DNA of 20,554 bases, from positions 1 to 20,554 of IMG/VR virus record IMGVR_UViG_3300025161_000038; one strand, written 5' to 3'. The position numbers were made by a program, and so were the translations under genes. This DNA is from a virus. Within the stretch, counting starts at the first letter, position 1; every line of letters begins with the position of its first letter. Below are positions 6,997 to 15,578 of the stretch, piece by piece. The notes under the pieces were generated by a model that worked only from the letters and a program-made list of their open reading frames with translations, made no database searches and was not told the origin of the DNA.

Positions 6997-8995
6997 AGAT
7001 AACGTAGATGAGTTTAGGGAAGCTGCAATAACTTTTGAAAAGTATGGTTATTATACACCATATCCAAAGGGTTCTTCTTCTTATATAGACTTTTGGGAGA
7101 GAGAAACAAATAGGTGTTTATTTGGATTTACAACTAAAAGTGGTGAGTTTATATCAGGTTATAACTACTTTTATTTAAACTATTGTACAATAGAAAGAAC
7201 AGTCGAAATAGAAACAGAAGAGTCTGGTAAGAAAAGAAAGAGATTGATAAGAAGAACAGGATTTCCTAGGTTCTATGATTACGATAAAGCGTTTTTTGAT
7301 ATAGTAGAAAAAGCAGAAAATGAGGGTAAACACCTTTCTGTTCTAAAGAAAAGGGGTTCTGGTTATTCTTACAAGTGCGCAAGCATGTTAGTTAGGAATT
7401 TCTTCCTAATACCAGAATCAACCTCTGTTGCATATGCTGGTGAACTAGATTATTTGACAAAAGATGGTATACTTACCAAGGCGTGGAATATGCTAGACTT
7501 TATAAATGAGCATACAGCGTGGTCAAAAAAGACTCAAAAAATAAACACTAAAACACACAAAAGAGCTTCTTTCGTAGTAGAGAGAAATGGTGTTTTGATG
7601 GAAGAAGGTTATAAATCAGAAATACTTGGTATAAGTTTAAAAAATGACCCTTCAAAAACTAGGGGTAAGAGAGCTAAACTAATACTTTTTGAAGAGGGTG
7701 GTAGATTGCCTGGGGCAAAGACGGCTTGGCAATTAGCAAGACCATCTGTAGAAATAGGTTCTCAGACATTTGGGTTAATGATTATATTCGGTACTGGTGG
7801 TGAAGAAGGTGCAAACTTTGAGGGTATGCGTGAAATATTCTATGAACCAGAAGGATATAATTGTTTGCCGATAGAAAATATATGGGACGATGGGGCGACA
7901 GGACCGTGTGGATTTTTTGTTCCAGAGTATTATAACTTAGAAGGATCAGATCCAGAAACTGGTGAAAGTTTTATGGATGAGAATGGGAATTCTAAAATAG
8001 AACTTGCCACAAAATATATTTTGAGAGAAAGGTCAAAAATAGAACAAAACGCTAGCGATAAAAATGCAATAGACAGGTACATAGCAGAGCATCCAATAAA
8101 ACCAAGCGAAGCTGTATTAACTTTAAGCGGCAATATATTCCCAAAAACCGATTTAATAAAACAGCTTGCTTTCATAAGAACAAATTCTTCTGTAAGAGAT
8201 TTTAAACAGGTTGGTGAACTTTACTATGATGATAAAGGTAAAGTAAAATGGCAGCCTTCTAATAATGTAAAAGATATAACTAAATATCATTTAAATAGGG
8301 AAGAAGATAGGGCTGGTGCAATAGTTATATGGGAACACCCAGTAGAAAATCCCCCGTGGGGATTGTACATAGCTGGTTGTGACCCATACGACCATGATAA
8401 ATCTGGTACAAATTCATTGGGTTCTATATTCATATATAAGAGATTTCAAGATTTTGAGTCTTATTATGATATGATAGTTGCAGAGTATAGTGGCAGGCCC
8501 GAAAGAGCAGAGGATTTCTATGAAAATGTAAGAAAACTTCTATTATACTACAATGCAACGGTATTGTATGAAAATCAATGGCCCGGGCTATCTGTGTATA
8601 TGAGAAACAAGCACAGTGATTATTTATTGGCAGACCAACCAGATATAATTTCTAAAATAATAAAGGACAGTAAAGTAAATAGGTCAAAAGGTATACACAT
8701 GGTAACTTCTATAAAAGACTTTGGTGAGCTGGAGCTTAGGGATTGGTTAAACCAAGAAAGATCTCCAGGAAAGAAAAATTTACATTATATATTTTCAGAG
8801 CCTTTGTTAGAAGAGTTGATAGCTTATAATAAAGATGGTAACTTTGATAGGGTTATTGCTTTAATGCTTGTAATGATTTATAAAGAAGAGTTGCACAACG
8901 TACATGTAAAAAAAGCTGTAACAGACGAAAGGAGTAGATATCTTTTTCCAGACGGTATATTTAGAACAGTTGATAATAATTTAGTTTTTATATAA
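6965..8995 (+). CDS. terL: Terminase large subunit (packaging ATPase and nuclease)
   Basis: This motor protein docks on the portal, pumps DNA into the prohead and cuts it. The start chosen is ATG 6965 (676 aa); TTG 6962 would add one residue. The ATPase half has a deviant Walker A at about 128-137 (KKRGSGYSYK, lacking the usual GKT/GKS end), a Walker B strand AKLILFEEGGRL at about 237-248 with the catalytic glutamate pair, and a coupling motif IIFGTGG at about 273-279. The RuvC-like nuclease half has acidic residues in AGCDPYD (D about 473), LYENQW (E about 536) and FDRVIALML (D about 628). The middle segment HPIKPSEAVL is typical of phage terminases. The portal gene starts six bases downstream. 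Confidence 0.92.
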   Translation: MKPIKIEVKYRDNVDEFREAAITFEKYGYYTPYPKGSSSYIDFWERETNRCLFGFTTKSGEFISGYNYFYLNYCTIERTVEIETEESGKKRKRLIRRTGFPRFYDYDKAFFDIVEKAENEGKHLSVLKKRGSGYSYKCASMLVRNFFLIPESTSVAYAGELDYLTKDGILTKAWNMLDFINEHTAWSKKTQKINTKTHKRASFVVERNGVLMEEGYKSEILGISLKNDPSKTRGKRAKLILFEEGGRLPGAKTAWQLARPSVEIGSQTFGLMIIFGTGGEEGANFEGMREIFYEPEGYNCLPIENIWDDGATGPCGFFVPEYYNLEGSDPETGESFMDENGNSKIELATKYILRERSKIEQNASDKNAIDRYIAEHPIKPSEAVLTLSGNIFPKTDLIKQLAFIRTNSSVRDFKQVGELYYDDKGKVKWQPSNNVKDITKYHLNREEDRAGAIVIWEHPVENPPWGLYIAGCDPYDHDKSGTNSLGSIFIYKRFQDFESYYDMIVAEYSGRPERAEDFYENVRKLLLYYNATVLYENQWPGLSVYMRNKHSDYLLADQPDIISKIIKDSKVNRSKGIHMVTSIKDFGELELRDWLNQERSPGKKNLHYIFSEPLLEELIAYNKDGNFDRVIALMLVMIYKEELHNVHVKKAVTDERSRYLFPDGIFRTVDNNLVFI

Positions 8996-9001
8996 TAAAA
9001 T

Positions 9002-11332
9002 ATGTCTATACAAAACACATATAATAGTCATGTCTTTCCATTCCAAAAATTGCCACTCAGCAAAAAAGACGAAGAGTGGAGGAAGGCGTGTGTTGATTCT
9101 ATAATAAGCAGGATGTGGTCTAGCGAGGCTATAGAGGGCAGGACAAAGAGGGAAAGAATGGCCATTGCTTACGATTTGTACAACGGTATATTGGACGAAA
9201 AAGATATACAGTATGTTACAAATCCTTTCAAGGTTGAAGATGGGTTTCCCGCCTCAATTCAAAACATTAATATAATTAAACCCCATGTAGATTTGTTACT
9301 TGGTGAGGAAATACGTAGGCCCTTAAATTATGTTACTATACAAACCAATGAAGATGTAGTATCAGAAATACAGGCTCAAGCAGAAGAGCTATTAATGGAA
9401 TATCTGCAGCAGAGTGTTGAAAACAACGCTTTAGAAAAAGACAAACCCCTGACCATAGAAGAAATAGAAAAGTATTTGAAATATGATTACAAAACATCCG
9501 CAGAAAGACTTGCTAGCAGTACTCTTGAGTATTTAAAGGAAAAACTACAGCTTCAGAATGAGTTTGTAAAGGGATTTAAGGATGCTCTTATAGCTGGTAA
9601 TGAGATATACTATGTTGGTATAGTCAATGGCGAGCCTTATGTGGAAAGGGTTGATGTTTTAGATTGCGACTATGATAAAGATCCCAACGTTGAGTTTATA
9701 GAAGATGGAGATTGGTTTTGTAGGGTAAAATATATGACACCATACGCAATCTACGATAATTTCTTTGATTTCATATCAGAAGAAGAATTCAAAGATGTAC
9801 TAGAAAAACTTCCAAATAGCGGACGAGGAAGAGACGTTTCCTACTCTCCTATTATATACAGAAATGTTCAAGATATGACAAATTTGTCTTCAGAAGATGA
9901 GTTTAGAATGAATATTCTACCTGTATATCATGTTCAATGGAGGTCTTTTAAGAAAATATACTATCTAGAAAAGAAGAACGGTACCACAGAAATTGTTGAC
10001 GAAAATTACGCGCTGGCCGCCAATGTAGATGGGTTAAAAAGTGACTGGATACCAGAAATTTGGGAAGGTTATAGAATAGGACAGGATATATACATAGGAA
10101 TACAACCTTTGCAATATCAGTCTCAATCTATGGATGATCTTACAAAGCCTAAGCTATCATATACAGGTACGGTTTATAACGACACTAACACAAGGTCAAA
10201 ATCGTTGGTTGAGATAATGAAACCTTTGCAGTATATGTATGTTATACTTTGGTATAGGCTGGAATTAGCTTTAGCAAAAGATAAAGGCAGAATATTGAAT
10301 ATGGACCCAACACAGATACCTAAATCTATGGGTATTTCTGTTGAAAAGTGGTTACATTATTTAACAGCTTTAGGTATAAATTTTGTAAACCCCTATGAAG
10401 AGGGCTGGGATGTTCCTGGTAGACAGGGCGGAAAACCTGCACAATTTAACCAAATATCTTCTCAAGATTTAAGCATGACTGCTGTTATAGCAGACTATAT
10501 AAGATTGATGGATAAGATAGAAGACATGCTTGGTAGGTTATCTGGTGTTAGTCAACAGCGTTTGGGTTCTATAGAAACAAGGGAGTCTGTTGGTAATGTA
10601 CAAAGGTCTGTCTCTCAGTCATCTTTTATTACAGAATATTTGTTTTATAAACATGATCAGGTAAAGAAAAGAGTTCTTACTAATCTAATAAATGTTGCAA
10701 AATACGCCTGGAAAGAAAGTGGTAAGAAAAAACTTCATTTTGTTCTTGGTGATGCTAGAAGGGTGTTTATGGATATTAACGACGACTTCTTATATTCTGA
10801 TTACGATGTGTTTATAACAAATAGTTCAGAAAGCTTTGAGGCCCTGCAAACTCTTAGAACTTTGGTTCAACCAGCTATGCAAAACGGTGCAACATTATCA
10901 GATGCTGTTCTTATACTTACTGAGAATAATATATCAGAAATAAAGAATAAACTTGCCGATATAGACAGGGAAAGGGCTAGGAGAGAAGAGGAAATGCAGA
11001 AAGCTCAGCAAGAGGCTCAAGAAAGACTTTTGCAAATGCAGCTTGACAAAGAGGCTGAGAAAAATAGAATAATGGAAGAAGATTCTATTAGAAAGGCGGA
11101 AACGGCTATTACTGTAGCTGAGATACAAGCTAGCGCGAAGATACTAGACGTTGATAAAAACAACGACGGTGTTGTCGATTTTAAAAACCAACTTGAGGCT
11201 GAGAGATTGCGTTTAGAAGCAGATTTCAAAGAAAAGAAATTACAAGAGGAGATGAGAAAGAATAGAGAAAATGAAAGGCTTAAAGAAAAACAAATAAAAG
11301 CTAAGTCTAGCGAAAATCCAGCAAAATCCTAA
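9002..11332 (+). CDS. Portal protein
   Basis: The portal is a dodecameric ring at one head vertex through which DNA enters and leaves and on which TerL docks. This 776-residue protein follows TerL directly and has portal-like length and make-up. An N-terminal region has RMAIAYDLYNGILDEKDIQY. A strand-rich wing/clip part contains GNEIYYVGIVNGEPYVERVD. A stem region (about 395-560) contains KSLVEIMKPLQYMYVILWYR and the tail of the core, LGRLSGVSQQRLGSIETRES. The last 130 residues form a long charged coiled coil (EEEMQKAQQEAQERLLQMQ and onward). Inside that coil, residues 718-726 are DKNNDGVVD, which resembles a calcium-binding EF-hand/dockerin loop. The size is close to crAss-like portals. Confidence 0.88.
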   Translation: MSIQNTYNSHVFPFQKLPLSKKDEEWRKACVDSIISRMWSSEAIEGRTKRERMAIAYDLYNGILDEKDIQYVTNPFKVEDGFPASIQNINIIKPHVDLLLGEEIRRPLNYVTIQTNEDVVSEIQAQAEELLMEYLQQSVENNALEKDKPLTIEEIEKYLKYDYKTSAERLASSTLEYLKEKLQLQNEFVKGFKDALIAGNEIYYVGIVNGEPYVERVDVLDCDYDKDPNVEFIEDGDWFCRVKYMTPYAIYDNFFDFISEEEFKDVLEKLPNSGRGRDVSYSPIIYRNVQDMTNLSSEDEFRMNILPVYHVQWRSFKKIYYLEKKNGTTEIVDENYALAANVDGLKSDWIPEIWEGYRIGQDIYIGIQPLQYQSQSMDDLTKPKLSYTGTVYNDTNTRSKSLVEIMKPLQYMYVILWYRLELALAKDKGRILNMDPTQIPKSMGISVEKWLHYLTALGINFVNPYEEGWDVPGRQGGKPAQFNQISSQDLSMTAVIADYIRLMDKIEDMLGRLSGVSQQRLGSIETRESVGNVQRSVSQSSFITEYLFYKHDQVKKRVLTNLINVAKYAWKESGKKKLHFVLGDARRVFMDINDDFLYSDYDVFITNSSESFEALQTLRTLVQPAMQNGATLSDAVLILTENNISEIKNKLADIDRERARREEEMQKAQQEAQERLLQMQLDKEAEKNRIMEEDSIRKAETAITVAEIQASAKILDVDKNNDGVVDFKNQLEAERLRLEADFKEKKLQEEMRKNRENERLKEKQIKAKSSENPAKS

Positions 11333-11354
11333 TAATAAATTAAAAAGTAAATAA

Positions 11355-11894
11355 ATGGACAAACCGACTACTTTGAAAAAAGGCGCTTATAATGGCGGAC
11401 TTCCCGACAAGGCTATAGAGATTATAAATAAGCATATTCATGATGAGGCTTATAGTTCTCAGATATATTTGCAAATGGCTTACTGGTGTGATGTAAAGGG
11501 TTATACTGGTGCCGCTAAGTTTTTTAGGAAACATGCTGAGGAAGAAAGGGCTCACATGATTAAGTTGTATGATTATATGGCTGATAAGAATGTTATTCCC
11601 ACTACTCCAACTATAGAGGCTCCTAAAAAAGAATATGCTGATTTGTATGATGTTTTAGAGTCTGCTTTACAACATGAATTTGATGTAACTTATTCATATG
11701 AAGTTGATGCACAAAGATTGTTAGAGATTCCATGCCACCAAACGTTTCAACTGTTCCAATGGTTTATAAAGGAACAGGTTGAAGAGGAATCTCTGTATCA
11801 GACTATTGTAGATAGATATATGATACTTATGAAAGGTGGTATTACAGGTACCGGACTTTTAGAGTTCGATGAGTATTTAGAAGAATTGGTTTAA
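11355..11894 (+). CDS. Non-haem ferritin (iron-storage ferroxidase)
   Basis: A bacterial ferritin oxidises Fe(II) at a di-iron site and stores it as ferric mineral inside a 24-subunit shell. This 179-residue protein is collinear with E. coli FtnA after a constant offset of 14 residues from an N-terminal extension. The ferroxidase ligands align as E31, Y38, E64, H67, E108, Q141 and E144 (FtnA E17, Y24, E50, H53, E94, Q127, E130). Recognisable blocks are EAYSSQIYLQMAYWCD, GAAKFFRKHAEEERAHM, LQHEFDV and FQLFQWFIKEQVEEESLYQT. All ligands are intact and no haem-binding methionine context was noticed, so a ferritin is favoured over bacterioferritin. It lies between portal and scaffold-like genes, 22 and 12 bases apart, in an A-rich-leader operon. 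It is therefore probably expressed late with the virion genes. Confidence 0.93.
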   Translation: MDKPTTLKKGAYNGGLPDKAIEIINKHIHDEAYSSQIYLQMAYWCDVKGYTGAAKFFRKHAEEERAHMIKLYDYMADKNVIPTTPTIEAPKKEYADLYDVLESALQHEFDVTYSYEVDAQRLLEIPCHQTFQLFQWFIKEQVEEESLYQTIVDRYMILMKGGITGTGLLEFDEYLEELV

Positions 11895-11906
11895 ATAAAA
11901 TAAATT

Positions 11907-13109
11907 ATGGCTGAAAAAAAACCTGAGACGAAAGAATTTGGTCTCAAAGATTTAGTAGGAGATTTACTGCCTCTTGCCGGCGAAGATTCCCCCGGTTTTA
12001 ATCCCGACGATAATATAGAATATAGGGATCCTGAGGAAGTTGAAAAAGAAATAGAAGGAGAAAAGAAAAGCGCTTCTTCAAAGAAAGACACTGCTCAAAA
12101 AACAACTAAGAAAACAGACGAAGAAGAGGAAGATGAGGAATTAGAAGACTCAGAAGAAAAAGACGAAGAAGACAGCGAGAAAGATGACGAGGGTAAAAGT
12201 AAGGGAGAAGAATCTGATGAGGGTTCTGATGAAGAAAAATCTTCCGAGCTTGGTGAGTATGAAAGCGAAATAGCCGAATTCTTTGTTTCTAAACTTGCTG
12301 AAGAACTTGGTTGGGAAATAGATGAAGACCTAAAGGTTGAAGGGGTTTCTGATGTTGTTGAACTTATAAAGAAAACAGTTGAAGAAAATTCTAGACCAGA
12401 ATATCCAAGCGAAGAAGTTGAGGAGGTTGCTAGATTTGTTGAAAACGGTGGCAGTCTTAAGGATTTCGTTGAAACCGTTTATGGTGGAGAAGTTGATTTT
12501 AAAAACATAGACCTTGATGACGAAGAAAATCAGAAAAAAGTTATAAGGGAAAACTTAAAAGATCTTGGGTACTCTGCTGAAAAAATTAACAAGGTTGTAG
12601 ACAGATATGAAACCGCCGGAGTACTAGAGGACGAGGCAAGAGATGCTTTAGAAACACTAGTACAGAGAAGGGAAGAAACTAAGAAAAAGCTATTAGAAGA
12701 ACAGGAAAATTATAACAAAACTATAAAAAAACAACAACTCGAGTTTATTAATAACGTAAATAAAGAGTTGAAAAACACAACCGATTTTTACGGTTATCAA
12801 TTAACTGATAAAGAAAAGAAAGAACTTTACGACGATTTATTTAAACCACTTGCAGACGGTCAGACAAAGTTCCAGAAAGAATATAATAAAAACGGAGTAG
12901 AAATTTTAATAGAAACAGCAATGTTTCTAAAATATAAAGACAAATTATTTAAAGACGTTTCAAAGAAGGCTGAGAGTAATGCTACTAAGAAACTACTGCA
13001 AAAAATAAAGGAAAACAAGGGAACTTCAAATAAAATGAAGGGCTCTGGATCTGGCGGTGGCGAAAGTAGCACTTCGCTTAGTGATCTTGGAAGGTTTTTC
13101 AATAAATAA
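11907..13109 (+). CDS. Acidic scaffold-like protein
   Basis: A 400-residue protein immediately before the major capsid gene, the usual place for the internal scaffold that shapes the prohead and then leaves it. Residues 1-40 have a short ordered piece (FGLKDLVGDLLPLAGEDSPG). Residues about 45-125 are an extreme acidic/lysine low-complexity run (EEEEDEELEDSEEKDEEDSE). Residues 125-330 are helical with several coiled-coil-like stretches (LVQRREETKKKLLEEQENYN). The tail is glycine/serine-rich and ends in SLSDLGRFFNK, a short helix that could bind the capsid protein, as scaffold tails do. No serine-protease motif is seen, so it is not an evident protease-scaffold fusion. The call rests on position and composition. 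Confidence 0.72.
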   Translation: MAEKKPETKEFGLKDLVGDLLPLAGEDSPGFNPDDNIEYRDPEEVEKEIEGEKKSASSKKDTAQKTTKKTDEEEEDEELEDSEEKDEEDSEKDDEGKSKGEESDEGSDEEKSSELGEYESEIAEFFVSKLAEELGWEIDEDLKVEGVSDVVELIKKTVEENSRPEYPSEEVEEVARFVENGGSLKDFVETVYGGEVDFKNIDLDDEENQKKVIRENLKDLGYSAEKINKVVDRYETAGVLEDEARDALETLVQRREETKKKLLEEQENYNKTIKKQQLEFINNVNKELKNTTDFYGYQLTDKEKKELYDDLFKPLADGQTKFQKEYNKNGVEILIETAMFLKYKDKLFKDVSKKAESNATKKLLQKIKENKGTSNKMKGSGSGGGESSTSLSDLGRFFNK

Positions 13110-13138
13110 AAACAAAAACACAAGAAATGTATTAGTAT

Positions 13139-14602
13139 ATGGAAAATAATCTTTTAAACAGTCTAGTACTGTATAGAACTAAATGGAACTCAGGACTAGC
13201 AGATTCTAATTTGCTTTCAAACGCTCTACTTACACAGCCCGCACAGATGTCAACAGTCATATCCTATATTTTTGGTAGATTTGATCAGGGAAATATCCTC
13301 GACTATCTTACTCAGGGTATGGGAAGAACCATGGTTGTTGAAAACAGCGAGTTTGAATGGCCGGTTATGATTGAACATGACAAGGCCGTTACAATTAGGG
13401 ATGCTAAATGGCAGGGAGCATCTATTTCTGCTACAGATACTCCCGGTGCTGGCGGATCTGTTATTCAGTTGTGGTTAGATGAAAAGTGGTTTGGCCCTGG
13501 TGCAGTACTTGAATTCGACGACAAAGAATATCAGGTTAGGGTTAAGGGCGAGCCTTATCAGGACGGTTCTCTTTGGGTGTATGAAGTTGTAGTAGCTGAT
13601 GGTCAGGTTGAATCTTATATTCCGCCTTCACTTTTGGCTGCCGGTAAACAGGTTAGTAGACTTGGTTCTGCTTACGAAGAATACAGCGAAGAAGCCGACT
13701 TTGTAAACTATGCCACACCGTTTAAGCTGCGTAATCAGCTTACAACTATGCGTATGTCTTACGACATTACGGGTACTGTTTTCAGCGATGTTATGGTCAT
13801 TGAACTCAGAGACCCCAAGACTAAGAAAGCCACTCGTTATTGGGCTCCTTATCAGGAATGGACAGCTTGGAGGCAGTGGTATGAAAGAATAGATAGAATG
13901 TCTGTTTATTCTAAATACAATAAGAATACTGACGGCTCTATTTCTCTTATTGGTTCTAACGGACGCCCTGTTCCTATTGGGGCTGGGCTTCTTCAGCAGA
14001 TTTCTCCTTCAAATAGGCGTTATTATACAAAGTTGACTCTTGATACACTTGATACCTATCTTGGCGATCTTTCATACAACATCCTGGGATTTGGCGAACG
14101 TAAGTTTGTTGCTCTCTGTGGTGAAATGGCAATGAAAGAACTTGATAGAGTTCTTCGTGAAAAAGCTTCTGCTTATACATTGGTTGATTCCAAATTTATA
14201 ACTGGTAGTGGACAGGAACTTGCTCTTGGTGGACAGTTTGTTACCTACAAGGGACTTAACGGTGTAGAACTTACACTTAAACACTTCCCGCTGTATGACA
14301 ATCCTGTTTATAATAGGAAGCTTCATCCTATATCTGGTAAACCTCTCGAATCTTACCGAATGACGTTTATTAACTTCGGTATGAGAGATGGTGAATCAAA
14401 CGTTGTTAAAGTTGTTAAAAAGGGTAGGGAACTTGTTACTTGGTACACTGGTGGATCTGTTGGTCCTCAGGGATTCTCGAATTCTATTAACAATCTTCGT
14501 TCGAACGCCAGAGATGGTTATCAGGTTCACTTTTTGTCAGAGCAGATACTTGCTATTAAAGATCCGACAACTTGCGGTGAACTTATTTGCGACGCTGAAT
14601 AA
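13139..14602 (+). CDS. Major capsid protein
   Basis: This protein builds the icosahedral shell. It has 487 residues, the size of crAss-like capsid proteins, and an HK97-type fold is likely though not proven here. It starts MENNLLNSLVLYRTKWNSGL and has TQPAQMSTVISYIFGRFDQ and LDYLTQGMGRTMVVENSEFE, then FEWPVM, which is a recognisable capsid N-terminal arrangement. It continues with a beta-rich body (ADGQVESYIPPSLLAAGKQV, FKLRNQLTTMRMSYDITGTV, RKFVALCGEMAMKELDRVLR). Codon use differs from neighbours: of 23 isoleucine codons 16 are ATT, 2 ATC and only 5 ATA, whereas ATA dominates in terL. That fits very high expression. The leader has no Shine-Dalgarno sequence. It follows the scaffold-like gene by 29 bases. 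Confidence 0.87.
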   Translation: MENNLLNSLVLYRTKWNSGLADSNLLSNALLTQPAQMSTVISYIFGRFDQGNILDYLTQGMGRTMVVENSEFEWPVMIEHDKAVTIRDAKWQGASISATDTPGAGGSVIQLWLDEKWFGPGAVLEFDDKEYQVRVKGEPYQDGSLWVYEVVVADGQVESYIPPSLLAAGKQVSRLGSAYEEYSEEADFVNYATPFKLRNQLTTMRMSYDITGTVFSDVMVIELRDPKTKKATRYWAPYQEWTAWRQWYERIDRMSVYSKYNKNTDGSISLIGSNGRPVPIGAGLLQQISPSNRRYYTKLTLDTLDTYLGDLSYNILGFGERKFVALCGEMAMKELDRVLREKASAYTLVDSKFITGSGQELALGGQFVTYKGLNGVELTLKHFPLYDNPVYNRKLHPISGKPLESYRMTFINFGMRDGESNVVKVVKKGRELVTWYTGGSVGPQGFSNSINNLRSNARDGYQVHFLSEQILAIKDPTTCGELICDAE

Positions 14603-14618
14603 TTAAATATAGAATAAA

Positions 14619-15506
14619 ATGATAGTAGTTGTACGCCCACTGGGCAGGAATAGTTGGTCAGGTTTTTCTAGGTACAAAAATTGTACAGAATACCTAGGCA
14701 CATATTACACACGTTCTGGTGCACTTTATACTGGATTGACGCCAGAAGATGCTGAAAGGCTTGGAAATTTACTGGGACTTGATTTAAGACCCTCTTCTGC
14801 ATATTGGGAAAGTTTTGTTATACCTATGACCGGTAAGGATTTGTATTTAGACACTTCATACCCGTCAGATGAATTAAAGTATTTGTTTCTCAAGAACCAT
14901 AAGAGGGTCCAAGCCTCTATCTCAGAAGTAAAGCCTGGTGCAAATTATGTAATGATTGATAAAACAAACGAGGCTAAGGAAGCCAATAAGTTTAATAGAA
15001 TTAAGAGAAGGGCTGCGGTGGAATTTGAAAAAATGTCATTGGACGATATGCGTAAGTGTTTACGTCTGTATGGCTATAATTCAGAAAGTTCTTCTGCCGA
15101 GATTATAGAAAGCACTTTGTATGACCTTATTGAAGGTAATCCTGAAAGATTTCTTGATAAGTGGGTTGATAATAAGGATAGGGAGCTATATGTTTTGCTA
15201 GAGACTGCAATATCTAAAAATATTATAAGGAAATCTGGTGGAATGTATAGATACGGTGGTGAAATACTTGGTAATAGTAAAGACGGTGCCGTTGCTTACC
15301 TTAAAAACCCAACAAACCAAGATATTAGGGTTGCTATAGACAGAGAAGTTGCTGGTAAACCAGAATTTTCTATGGTAGACAGGTCTGCAGAAATAAACGA
15401 GGAAGAAGAATCTCCAGCTGCAAAAGCCATTTCTAAAGCTAAAAAACTTAAAAAACAAGACGTTTCTGATGAGGCAGATGTGCCTAACGAACTTCTTGTA
15501 AAATAA
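14619..15506 (+). CDS. Conserved phage head/neck-region protein, role unknown
   Basis: A 295-residue protein directly after the capsid gene. The N-terminal part (MIVVVRPLGRNSWSGFSRYK, then the stretch TRSGALYTGLTPEDAERLG) is a compact, arginine/glycine-rich region. Residues about 55-170 contain YWESFVIPMTGKDLYLDTSY, DELKYLFLKNHKRVQASISE and MSLDDMRKCLRLYGYNSE, the last resembling a SAP-like or LEM-like helical hairpin. After the body comes an acidic then lysine-rich flexible tail (EEEESPAAKAISKAKKLKK). The same domain order seems familiar from Bacteroidota phages downstream of the capsid gene. A head-completion or capsid-associated role is likely by position only. Confidence 0.78.
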   Translation: MIVVVRPLGRNSWSGFSRYKNCTEYLGTYYTRSGALYTGLTPEDAERLGNLLGLDLRPSSAYWESFVIPMTGKDLYLDTSYPSDELKYLFLKNHKRVQASISEVKPGANYVMIDKTNEAKEANKFNRIKRRAAVEFEKMSLDDMRKCLRLYGYNSESSSAEIIESTLYDLIEGNPERFLDKWVDNKDRELYVLLETAISKNIIRKSGGMYRYGGEILGNSKDGAVAYLKNPTNQDIRVAIDREVAGKPEFSMVDRSAEINEEEESPAAKAISKAKKLKKQDVSDEADVPNELLVK

Positions 15507-15510
15507 ACAG

Positions 15511-15556
15511 TAAATAAACGGCAGCTTTATTTACGACTTGTATATACACTGCTGCC
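15511..15556 (+). promoter_or_regulatory. Potential H-type pseudoknot in the leader of the next gene
   Basis: Bases 15511-15518 (TAAATAAA) pair perfectly with 15526-15533 (TTTATTTA) around a seven-base loop (CGGCAGC). The loop bases 15520-15525 (GGCAGC) are perfectly complementary to 15551-15556 (GCTGCC), 17 bases downstream of the stem. Together these make an H-type pseudoknot or two alternative hairpins. It lies just after the stop of the previous gene (15506) in a 197-base gene-poor leader. It may control translation or mRNA processing. The structure is read from the bases; the function is inferred. Confidence 0.5.
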
Positions 15557-15578
15557 AAATTAAAAGGGAGAGTTTGAC

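Noticed and set aside
11907-13109. 400-aa protein as a protease-scaffold fusion
   Set aside because: No serine, cysteine or metal protease motif could be seen; the composition is only acidic low complexity and helical repeats.
13710-13892. Second + strand frame within the capsid gene, and another at 14388-14606
   Set aside because: Out-of-frame shadows of the capsid coding sequence with no independent start signal or protein-like pattern.
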